A stretch of 64,000 bases of DNA, taken from positions 95,809,887 through 95,873,886 of the forward strand of contig CM066989.1 of the NCBI GenBank assembly GCA_033977485.1. The letters run 5' to 3'. This stretch comes from Hydrangea macrophylla (lineage: Eukaryota; Streptophyta; Magnoliopsida; Cornales; Hydrangeaceae). The position numbers and the translations under genes are program-made. The notes under the pieces were generated by a model. It worked only from the letters and a program-made list of their open reading frames with translations. It did no database searches and was not told the DNA's origin. This document shows positions 21,982 through 32,300 of this stretch, in pieces; within the stretch, counting starts at the first letter, position 1; the number at the start of each line of letters is the position of its first letter.

Positions 21982-23901
21982 TTACTATTATTTTCAATAA
22001 TAATTGGTTTATATATGTTTGTTGCAGATCCACAAAAGCAATTTGCAGATGCAGTAATAGAAGTGTTGCCAACAAAACTAATTGATGATGAGGAAGGGAA
22101 GGTTTTGAGAGTGAGGCTGATAATGAAGGAAGGGGTTAAGTATTTCAACCCTGTTTACCTCTTTGATGAAGGCTCTACTGTTTCATGGATTCCCTGTGGG
22201 AGGAAGCTCACTTGCTCTTACCCTGGCATTAAATTTTCATATGGCCCCGAAACTTATTACGGCAACGAGGTAATTTTAAATTTCAATCTCGTAATCAAGA
22301 ACAAGAATAGTCATTGTGCTAAAAAAAATGGTACGAGTAATTTTTTTTTTTTTTTACGACATATAATATGTATCAAGGTCAAAATATAAGTTTGACATTA
22401 ATAAAGTGGGATTTTGCATTTAGTGGCAGATGGGGACTAGATGTGGCCATGCCCCCAAAACGTTTAGGAATTACTAAATTTCAACATATAAGTTTAGATT
22501 TTTTTTTTTTTTAATAAATTTTATAAGGTTGGCCCCCAATTTTATTTTATTTTATTTCTTTTTTTTTTTTTTTTTTTTTGGATTTTTTATCCCACCACAC
22601 CAAAAAAAAAAACCCTTCATTCCTGACACTGTTTGCATTGGATTCATGGTTAGCGCTGTTTTATTCCTGGACTTATTGTAGGAAAGAAGAAAAGATATCA
22701 TCGAAAATATTTTTTTGTTTGGTTATCGAAAAAATAGTAAGGTAGGAGGGATGGGAATAAATTATTTTTAATAAATATTAGAAGGGCAATGCTAGGGGCA
22801 CTAACAAATTCCACTAACACTTACTAACACACTCTATCTCTCTCCTAGTGGTAATGCAGGGTCCACTGCGGGCCCCACAGTGCCACTAGGAGAGAGATAG
22901 AGTGTGTTAGTAAGTGTTAGTGGAAATTGTTAGTGTGCCAAATATTACTCATATTAGAATCCTTTTATTCTTTAGTTGTCATTAAAAATTAAGAGGAAGT
23001 AGGAGAAAAATTGAAAAACTAAGGGGGAAGCTTTTGAGTGTACATATCAGTTCTATCCATGCCAGTTCTATTCTATGTTCCCTCATCTCTCTCACTTTTT
23101 TATAAGAATTTAATTTCTACTTCTATTTTTTGCTATAAAATAGAGAAGACAAGGAAAATCACATTTTGGGTCTCTTGTAGTTTTGTTTTTCTTTATGTTA
23201 CTAAATCCGCAAACCAAATGAATCCTAATACCTCTGATTTGTATATTTAGTGACAAAAAGAAAGAGAAATAAAGAATAAAATTCCTTTGGAATCTTTTCA
23301 TTAATGATGGGATGTGAGCTTTGTAACTAAAAGACGAGGGAAATTTCTTGCATAAGCCAATTAGTTCCCCCCTGCCTTTTCCTCTTGGACTCCACAGTTG
23401 CCAAGAACTTGATTCTCTTAGACTCGTACTTTTATTTTCTCTCAAAAGTTACCAACCAAACAGTCCCTTGGAGAAGTTTTCACATGTGACTTTATTGTAA
23501 TTTGGACCCAAAAAAAACTCGGACTACAATAGACATCACACAAGTGAGACAGTCACACGAAATAATTTTTGCTAATAATTTCTCTTGAATAAGCAGTTCT
23601 GCACCATCCTCGTTGTTTGACTCAATTTCCATTTTTGTCTCTCTTTAAGGTGTCCGTGCTAGAAATGGACGGCCAATTCGACAGACTAGATGAGCTGATC
23701 TACGTTGAAAGTCACCTTAGCAACCTTTCCACCAAATTTTACGGCGAAGTGACCCAACAAATGTTGAAACTCTCCGACTTTCCGGGCAGCAATAACGGCA
23801 CCGGTCTCTTCCAAACCATTGTCGGATTGAAGATCAGAGACCTCTATGAGCAACTTGTCTCTAGCAAGGTTGGAGCTCCGTTGGCAGCCAAAAAAGCCTA
23901 A
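16846..23901 (+). CDS. PRK: Phosphoribulokinase, chloroplastic
   Basis: It phosphorylates ribulose 5-phosphate with ATP to ribulose 1,5-bisphosphate in the chloroplast stroma (Calvin-Benson cycle). The exons are 16846-17381, 20781-20865, 20979-21063, 22028-22269 and 23650-23901. They total 1200 bp and 399 residues, with all phases consistent and GT-AG introns. Residues 1-49 are a Ser/Thr/Lys-rich transit peptide. The mature enzyme begins near GDSKTVVIG. The P-loop GLAADSGCGKST spans 58-69. The thioredoxin-controlled cysteine pair is Cys65 (in the P-loop) and Cys104 (VICLDDYHSLDR). The second redox pair is Cys292 and Cys298, so the known light/redox and GAPDH-CP12 regulation should be intact. 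The ATG at 16846 is chosen because it gives the expected MAAVCTVYT start and the normal family length. Introns 1 and 4 are large (3.4 and 1.4 kb) and carry MITEs. Confidence 0.98.
17382..20780 (+). other. PRK intron 1 (3.4 kb)
   Basis: It is bounded by GTAAGT (17382) and TGTAG (20776-20780). It holds a CT run (17406-17434), an inverted-end repeat at about 17455-17745 (GTAAATTGCAATTTACACCCT against AGGGCGAAAATTATGATTTAC), TA runs, the hAT-like element at 18327-19283, and AT-rich sequence. No coding is visible. Confidence 0.85.
18327..19283. mobile_element. hAT-like element with GGCGGATCCA termini in PRK intron 1
   Basis: The left end CAGTGGCGGATCCA and the right end TGGATCCGCCCC form an imperfect inverted repeat flanked by TA-rich sequence on both sides. 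The target duplication cannot be read because of the TA microsatellites. Inside lies an inverted repeat, CTAAAGAGGG (about 18752) with CCCTCTTTAG (about 18902), a candidate inner MITE. It is non-coding. Confidence 0.6.
21502..21783. mobile_element. Tourist-like MITE in PRK intron 3
   Basis: The left end GGGTATGTTTGATAA and the right end TTATCAAACGCACCC are inverted. The element is flanked by TTA (21499-21501) and TTA (21784-21786), the target duplication typical of PIF/Harbinger MITEs. The interior repeats AAGTGCTGAA and TTCAGCACTT many times. Confidence 0.78.
21876..22000 (+). repeat. G-run and (ATT)n just before PRK exon 4
   Basis: About 30 nearly uninterrupted G residues (21880-21907) are followed by an ATT trinucleotide run (about 21926-21992) that ends about 30 bp before the exon 4 acceptor. 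The G-run can form a quadruplex in DNA or pre-mRNA. Confidence 0.85.
22270..23649 (+). other. PRK intron 4 (1.4 kb)
   Basis: It is bounded by GTAATT (22270) and TTAAG (23645-23649). It contains T-runs, the Mutator-like foldback element at 22784-22950, and a degenerate GGCTCTGTTTGGTT-type MITE near 22985-23466. There is no other gene. Confidence 0.8.
22784..22950. mobile_element. Mutator-like foldback MITE with near-perfect long hairpin
   Basis: The arms of about 56 bp run from GGCACTAACAAATTCCACTA to CTCTCCTAGTGG (22797-22852) and back from 22883 to 22939 with few mismatches, around a loop of about 30 bp. Perfect 9-bp target duplications ATATTAGAA (22775-22783 and 22951-22959) flank it. It lies in the sense transcript of PRK and would form a stable stem in the pre-mRNA. 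Confidence 0.88.
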
Positions 23902-24511
23902 AAAAAATCTGGATTCTTAGTAATATTAAGACAAGGCTCTGTAAGCCTTGTTGTTTAAATTTTTTTTTTTTTTGATTTTATGTTATTTGTTTCTTAATGT
24001 CTCAGTTTGAGTGTTAGGATATTCATTATAAGAATGAGATACATACACTCCATTTATGTATGTATTTCTTTTTCACTTGGGGGACTCTCTGGAGGGTTTG
24101 TAAAGAGAAGAAAAAGGCATATAAATGAGATTCAGTTCAGAAGATCAAGGAACAGTGAAAACTTTTGGAGATTCTAAGGACAGATAGAATACCTACTGGG
24201 GTTCAATTTCAATGTCAAGCCCATATGAAACTTGATTAATAAATAATTTCTTTGGGGAAATACATTAACCTTTCTATTATTTAGAAATGAATCCATATCA
24301 AATAGTACAGTTTTTGTGTAGCTGCTGGTGATAAATAAAAATACTCTAGAAAGTGGTTCTTTATCAAAACTAGCACAATATTGATTTTCATAAAAACAAG
24401 GTAAAATGTAAATTGGGGAAGAAGCTCCAATGAGATGATATTATTTTACACAAATTCTACAGTAAATAGCGATTCTGATCATTGTTCATTCGAGAAGGTT
24501 TTTTTTTTTTT

Positions 24512-24699
24512 TTTGGTACCTTGAGGGTACCATTTGGCAAACTTACATGGTACGCTATAGTCAATGGGAGTATGTCTTTTGAATGGGACCTATACCTCAA
24601 TATGCACAAGTCTATTTTTAAGTGTGGATCCCACCCAAAATATCTACTCTCACTGACTATAAAATACCACATAGACACGGTAACCTCAAAGTACCCAAA
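24512..24699. mobile_element. Foldback MITE with GGTACC-rich ends
   Basis: The ends TTTGGTACCTTGAGGGTACC and GGTAACCTCAAAGTACCCAAA are imperfect inverted copies. The interior has further pairing (GGGAGTATG, GGGATCC). The size and form suit a small foldback transposon. Confidence 0.55.
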
Positions 24700-25689
24700 G
24701 TTTACCTTATCATGTAATCAATATTGCTAGAGATGTTATTATTGTAAACAAAACCTCAGAAAATTTTCAAAGCCATCCATCTCCTTACTTGGTAATAACT
24801 AATAAGTGCTAACTTGGATCTTAAAGCATTGTCCTTTGTTGGAATTTGAACCACCATTTTTTCAATACAATGTGAAAACGAGTCCAAGTCTGGGCCAAAT
24901 GACCTTACCTGCTGGGTAATTCACTGGCTATTGGCTACCACCCTCAAGCCACCATTATTGGCTACGACATGCGGAGACCATGAGCAATCGAACTCAGTAA
25001 GTCTGAGTTTACAGTCATCTCGAACAAGTCCTATTCTATTCAGCAGTTTGAATTTGGTTTTCAGTGAGTGTACACATGTAATCACTCCTTCAATGGGACG
25101 AAGTCGAACTAACATGTGGTGATCACACGCTCAGATAAAGGACAAAAATGATTTCCGAGCCTCGCGCATTCACCCAATTATTGGCATGTGTGTGTGTGTG
25201 TGTTTTTTCCTTTTTTAAATTCGCCTACGAGTGCATGTTAGCGAGGGACAGTGTCTCCGACTCTCTGCAAATACTTCACACCTCAGCTTAAAACCTACTT
25301 GGTTGCATTTTGCTAACCTTCCACCAATTACCACTAGGGGAAACATGTTGCTGCAAGTATTGAAACCATACACCACACGGGCAGCTTGGAAGGTTAATTT
25401 GGACCCTTGTGAGTAATCTCCAGACGTCTCACTTTCAAGTCCCGCAACTTACATAATGTGTGTGGGCAATTATGGTCTGTACATATCTGAGGTTTATCCT
25501 ATTTGTCCGTGTCAATCGGCCAGGCTTTATAGGGGTTTACTTGTCAGCAGAAAAATACAGCATGTATATATATATATATACCCCTATCAACAAGGTTGCT
25601 AAGAAAATATTCAGTAAGCATTGATAATGAATGGATGCATTGATCAACAAATTTTCTCGTTCGACTTATGTGCACTATACAGATAAAAT

Positions 25690-25791
25690 ACAGATTTGTT
25701 AGCTAACAAGGGCCTTTTGATTCTTTCAGCATTTGACTGTACAGATTTGTTAGCTAACAAGGGCAATTTGATTCTTTCAGCATTTGACTGA
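25690..25791. repeat. 51-bp tandem duplication downstream of PLGG1 stop
   Basis: ACAGATTTGTTAGCTAACAA...CAGCATTTGACTG occurs twice head to tail with two or three differences. It starts about 40 bp beyond the PLGG1 stop codon, so it is probably within the PLGG1 3' UTR. Confidence 0.88.
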
Positions 25792-25832
25792 AAATAGATG
25801 GGTTAATAATTCAGCTCCGGATTGTTCAACTT

Positions 25833-26300
25833 TCATGCAACTATTGCAAGCAAGCTTTGGCGGACCACTGGCACAGAACAAATCAGAGAACCAAATATAC
25901 CGGTGAGAGCATAAGCGATGGCACAAAATGGGAGAGCCTCGGGTTCTTTCGCTGACAATGCTGCTGTTCCCAATCCATGAGCACTGAAACAACACAGAGG
26001 GTAAAAATACAAGCATTACATCAATCATACTTTTTTCTTCTTTCCGGCAGGAAAAAAATAGAAAAACATAACGGGCCCAAAAAAAGAGAGAGGATAAAAT
26101 GCATCATCCACCCTTGAACTACACACTAATTTGCAAATTCGTCCTTCCTTTTGCAATTGTAGCTTTCTGTCTATAAACTTTTGGCCAATTGGAATGTCAA
26201 TCTCCGTTGGAAAAGGTTACGGAAACTAGTCTCATGGGCACTATGTGATGCAATGTTAACCTTCATATATAGTTTGATGGTGCAAAATGGATTTTACCAC

Positions 26301-26335
<35 letters not shown>

Positions 26336-29300
26336 CACAACCACACACACCACAAATAATTATTGAAATTATCAAAACTAGATAATGTACGTATATGTGG
26401 AATTCACATTGATTTCATACCTAGATGCAGTCGCAATTCCACGGGCAATAGGATCCTCAAATCGAAGTTTATCGAGCACCACTTGCACAAAATTTGCCCC
26501 AACCAAACCAGTTACCACAACAACAGCGGCTGTGAGAGATGAATTGGCACCTAAAACCAGCAAGGAAAAAGAGAACTCTGTTAGAATATATAATCACGTA
26601 AAATGCAAGCATTATATGCATAGATAAGCTTCTAAACATTTTATTATCAACTTAATTAACCATTGCCAAAGACAAATCAAAACATCAGTAGGGTGGGGTG
26701 CGTTTGGATGGCTTTTTCCTCATTTTAGAAGGGAAATGTAAATTGCCTTCTCTTTAAGTTGGAGGAGTTGCTCATAACGAAATAACAGGTGATTTCCTTA
26801 TATGTTTACCTAAAATTCATCATGCCTAAAATTTTATGTTTTCCTTGTATGCATGGTAATTTCCTTTTAGGACATAATTTTATTTATAAATATTACCTAT
26901 GCATATCTATGACTATGACAAAGGTATTGCTTTGAGTATTAAAAATACTTTGATTCAGATACATTTGCTTGAACAACATAAATATGTATGTGATACAGAG
27001 TTTGGGCCCGTTCCACGTGGTGAAATGACACCCATCATCAAAACCATTGATGAATCACATAGCATTTATAAAATATTAGAAATTTTTTTTAGTGAAGATC
27101 CATTAAAATTATGGTCTCGAAGTCCTAGATTTTGCACTTTGAAATTAAGAGATCCTAATGTCATTATTAGAGTAAAACCGATGATCTATACTAGACAAGA
27201 TATAGATGAAATTGATATTCAAACTCAAGAATTTCTAGACAAGAAACTTATAGAAGAAACCACTAGCCCTTACTCTAGCCCAGCCTTCATGGTAAGAAAC
27301 CATGCAGAGATTAAGAGAGGAAAAGTTCGAATGGTGGTCAACTATAAAAGGCTAAATGAGTAATTAGAGTTTAATGGATATTTTATACCTCAAAAAGATG
27401 TTTTGATTTCCTTAACCAAAGAATCAAAATACTTCAGTAAATTTGATTGTAAAAGTGGATTTTGGCAAATCCAATGAACAGAAGAGTAAAAACCTTTGAC
27501 CGCGTTTAGCACCCCTAATGGTCATTACCCATGGAAGGTTATGCCCTTTGGATTAAACATTGCACCTCAAGTTTATCAGCGATGGATAGATACATTTTCA
27601 AATATCTAAAAGAGTTTTTGTGTTGTATACATCGATGGCATACTCATATTCTCAAAAACCAAGGAGGAGCATAAACATCATTTAAAACTTCTTTGTGAAC
27701 AATTTCAAAAACAAGGAATCATTTTGTCCCCAAAAAAGATTGAGCTAGAAAAAGAATCAATTGAATTTTTGGGGATAATTTTAAATCAAAATGGTTTAAA
27801 ATTACAACATATTTTGGCAAAAGTTCGTGATTTTCCTGATATATTAGAAAACAAAACTCAATTACAAAGTTTATTAGGAATTCTAAATTACGGACGAAAT
27901 TTTATTCAAAATTTATCAAAAAATAGAAATTCCTTGGTTAACCAAACTAAAGAAAGATATTATTTTTTATTGAACCGATAAGATGTTACCTTACTCAAAT
28001 AGATTAAGGATAATATCTCACAATTACCACATGTTTATCTTCCAAAAAAATGGAAATAAATTAATCTTAGAAACAGATGCTTCTGATACATGTTGGGGTT
28101 CATTTCTCTTTTGGCCAAAAAGAAGCAGGAATAGCTTTTAATGCACATCCCCAACATGTATCAGAAGCATCTGTTTCAAAAAGAAGAACTTATTTGTGGA
28201 TATAATTCCGGTACGTTTAAACTAAATGAACAGAAATATATCATTTTTGAAAAAGAATTACTTGCTATTAAATTAGCAATTAAAAGATTTCATATTTATA
28301 TAGCACCAGAAAATTTTATTGTCAGAACAGACAATAGAGCTATCAAAGACTTCCTTGTAAATAAAAAATCTATTGAACAAAGAAGAAGGTTAGCTTGGAA
28401 TAATAAAATTTCTGAATATACTTTTGAGGTAGAACATCTTAAAGGTACTAACAATTTGCTTGCAGATTTGCTTAATAGGAACTGCTATGCTAAGGAGCAT
28501 GGATAAGGGTAAACAACCCACACGCAAGGAGAATGGATTACTGTTGCCAAAAAGGCAAATGAACCCCAAAGGAAAGTTTATGTTGTTTTCACTGGACGCC
28601 AGCCGCTCTATCAAACTTGGCCAGAATACCATCAACAAGTTTGTCAATTTCCAGGAGCATGCTGTTGAATGTTTTATTTTATTTATAAGTTTATGGGGTC
28701 TATTTAGATTAGATTATATTAGAAGGACTACAATGTAATTATATTTTCTTTCTCTTCTATGTTAATAAAATAACGTGAGGCACATTGTCTCATAGTACTT
28801 TGGAACAAATAATTTCTCAACATGGTATCAAAGCCACCCTAGGTAGGGTTCTGTATCACCATCATCAAAGCCGGAACCACCAGGCCCCTCTCAGGGCTGC
28901 GCCAAAGTCACCACTACCAGAGCCGAAGCCACCAGGCCCTGTCAGGGCTGCGCCGAAGCCACCAAGGCTTCCCTGTGCTGCGCCGAAGCCACCAAGCCTT
29001 CCCTTGCTGCGCAATAATCACCAGGCCATCTCAGGGCTGCACACTGGCCTGATTCCTATATCTCTTTTCCCTCCTTCTCCTTGTTCTTCAACCCTAGATC
29101 AGTAAGTTACAGTTTAACACTGATCTGATCACAACTTTTTTTCTCTACCCACAGTTTTAGGTCCGTGTTCGGACCATGATTTATCCATAATTGGATGATT
29201 GGACACGACTAGTTGTGTAATTAGTGCCGTTGGAAGGTTATTCTGTGGAATTTTTTTTTTTTTTCTTGAAATCATGTCTAAAGATAGTCTTACCGGTGGA

Positions 29301-32300
29301 AATTCCGGAGTTGTGAGTTCTCCTATAAGCAATGAGAAGCAGTCCCTTGTTGCTGAGAACCCTGGGTCCAAGATTACCACAGAATTATTCAATGGAGAAA
29401 ACTATATTACTTGGAGTCAATCAGCCACGTTTTGGTTACGCAGTCGATCCAAGTATGGTTATGTTGATGGCACCCTCAAGGCACCTAGTCGTGAGGATCC
29501 CACCTATGGGAAGTGGGAGGTTGATAACTACCTTGTTATGAGTTGGTTGGTCCACTCTATGGACCCTAGCATTGCTGCGTTTTTTCTGGAAATGGAGACA
29601 GCTTTCGATATTTGGGATACTCTTGCCCAAACTTACGCCAGAAAGGGTAATATTGCTGAAATTTATGAACTTCGACGACGGATTGAGGCTGAGGTACAAG
29701 GTGAGCGATCTAGCCTTCAGTATTACACTTCTTTGAGCACTATGTGGAAGCGTTTAGATCACTTGAAGAATTTTCGTCCAATTTGTTCTGCTGATGCCAC
29801 TAGCTTTAAAGAGTATATTGAGAGTGAAAGAATATTTAAGTTTCTCGCTGGTCTCAACTCAGAATTTGAACAAGTAAGGAGTAGGATTCTTGGGATAGAA
29901 CCTTTACCATCACTACGTGAGGCTTTTGCTTATGTTCAAAATGAAGAGAGCCGGCGTTCAGCCATGCTTCCTGCTCCTTCTACTGATCGGTCCGCATTGA
30001 ATTCTTCTAATCAGAGAGGGGGTAAGGGACCTAACTATAATCCACGGAGAGATCAGTCTATTGAGAGTGTTGACTCCCATACTAAGTGGTGTGATTATTG
30101 TAATAAGCCTGGACATGTTCGTGCTACCTGCTGGAAACTTCATGGTCGTCCACCTGTGACTAGAGGGAGAGGTGGAGGACGTAGTGGGGGTCGAGGAGGT
30201 GGACCTAGAGCTCACTTATCTGCTGGTCCTGATTCTCATCCACAGGTTGAAGATTCGTCTTCTGCTTCTGGTAGTCTTCCTGGTGCTATCAGTAGTTCTG
30301 ATTTGGAGACTCTAAGGCGTATTATGACACAGTTGGACACTCCTACGAGCTCCTCTACATTTTTTGCCCAGACAGGTAAGGTAGTTAATTTTACAAGTGC
30401 TCTTAATGCTCATTCACTTTCACCGTGGATCATTGACTCTGGGGCTTCAGATCACATGACTGGTGTGTCCTCTTTATTTTCTACTTATAATCCATGTTCT
30501 GGTAGGGATAAAGTTATGACTGCGGATGGTAGTTTCTCTTCTGTGTCTGGTAAAGGTGTTATTCATGCATCAAATTCTTTATCCTTGTCATCAGTTCTTC
30601 ATGTACCTAATTTTTCGACTAATCTTCTCTCCATTAGTCGCATTACTCGAGATTTGAATTGCTTTGTAACGTTTTATCCGTCTCACTGTGTATTTCAGGA
30701 TCTCACCACCAAGAAGATGATTGGCAGTGGTAGGGAAAAGAATGGACTCTATTTTCTGCTGCCTTCGGAAACTACAAGTGATTGCTTAACAAAGAGTGCA
30801 CATCATACCTTTCAGGGGACTCTTTCTAAAGAGGCTTGGCTGTGGCACCAGAGATTAGGACATCCTTCTTTTTCTCTTCTTCGTCATTTATTTCCATCTC
30901 TTATTAATAATAAAAATGTTTCCGATGGTATGTGTGAAGCATGTGAACTTGGCAAACAACATCGTGCCACTTATAATTTGAGTTTGAATAAAAGTAGTGT
31001 TCCTTTTCAGATTGTTCATACTGATGTTTGGGGTCCATCCCACATTTCATCTCTGAACGGTCATAAGTGATTTGTTACTTTTACTGATGATTTTTCACGT
31101 ACCACGTGGGTGTATTTGATGAAAGAGAAGAGTGAGGTGTATTCCATTTTTAAAAACTTCCACAAAATGATATGCACTCAGTTTTCTACCAGTATTAAAA
31201 ATGTTCGTTCGGACAAAGGGGGGGAGTATATCTATGGTGGTCTTGAAACTTTTTTCCTTGATCAAGGCATAATTCATCAAACTTCCTGCACCAATACTCC
31301 CCAACAAAATGGAGTAGCAGAGAGGAAAAATAGGCATTTGTTAGAAACTGCTAGGTCTATGTTGTTCTCTATGCAGGTTCCGAAGTCCTATTGGGGGGAA
31401 GCAGTCTTAACTGCTGCTTATCTAATCAATCGTTTACCTACTCGTATTTTGAGTAAGAAATCCCCTATTAAGGTTCTCCTTAGTCCTTCCAAACTGTTTC
31501 CTATTCCACCTAAAGTGTTCGGTTGTACTTGTTTTGTTCACAACCATTCTCCTTCTCGGAAAAAATTAGACCCTCGTTCTCTCAAATGTGTCTTTGTTGG
31601 CTACTCACCCACTCAGAAAGGGTATAAGTGTTTTCATCCGCCTTCCCGTAAATGGTATGTCTCGATGGATGTCACTTTCCATGAAACACAGTCCTACTTT
31701 CTGTCTCCACAGTCACCTCTTCAGGGGGAGAAAGAGAGTGGTGAAGAAGTGCCTGTTGCCTTTGTTCCTTTTTCATCCGAAAGGAATGAGGGAGGAGGAG
31801 TAAATTCAAGGGGGAATACTGAGGAAGGGGGAGAGAAGTTAAAAGAAAGAGAAATGGAAGCTGAAGGAGAGGAAGGAAAAGAAAGGGAAGCAGGAGGAGA
31901 GAAAGAGGGAGTTGAAGATGAGAGTGTGAGTGTGAAAGGAAAGAAAAAGTTACTTACATACTCAAAGAATAAAGAGAGAAAGAGATTTGGGGTAGAAGAA
32001 ATGGAAGCTGTTCATTTCCCTACACTACAGCCAATCTCTTCTTCTGATGATGATCCAGGTATCTCTCCATCTCATGTTCCTACTTCTGTTGATGATTTAG
32101 ACATTCCTATTGCACTTCGAAAAGGCACTAGAACACGTTCTAAACATCCCTACCCTCTTTTTGATTTTGTATCTTACTCTCGGTTATCTCCATCTCATAA
32201 AGCCTTTGTTTCTAGTCTCTCTTCTGTTTCAGTTCCTAACTGTGTTCAGGAAGCATTGTCTGATCCAAGGTGGAAGTCTGCCATGGTTGAAGAGATGAGA

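Larger units (their letters stand above)
23902..25832. other. PRK / PLGG1 convergent intergenic region
   Basis: Both genes end towards this 1.9-kb stretch. No coding is supported. It holds a foldback MITE at 24512-24699, a GT microsatellite at about 25187-25203, and a tandem duplication at 25690-25791. In Arabidopsis I recall an acetyltransferase gene (NSI) between the orthologues; I see no trace of it here. Confidence 0.65.

Noticed and set aside
25777..26028. 83-codon minus-strand frame at the PLGG1 3' end
   Set aside because: It overlaps PLGG1 exon 8 but is read in another frame; the true frame continues through AHGLGTAALSAKEPEALPF to LLAIVA.
28785..29105. 106-codon Pro-rich frame in the Copia leader as a gene
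   Set aside because: It lies between LTR and gag, starts inside the LTR, and follows the leader repeats; no independent support.
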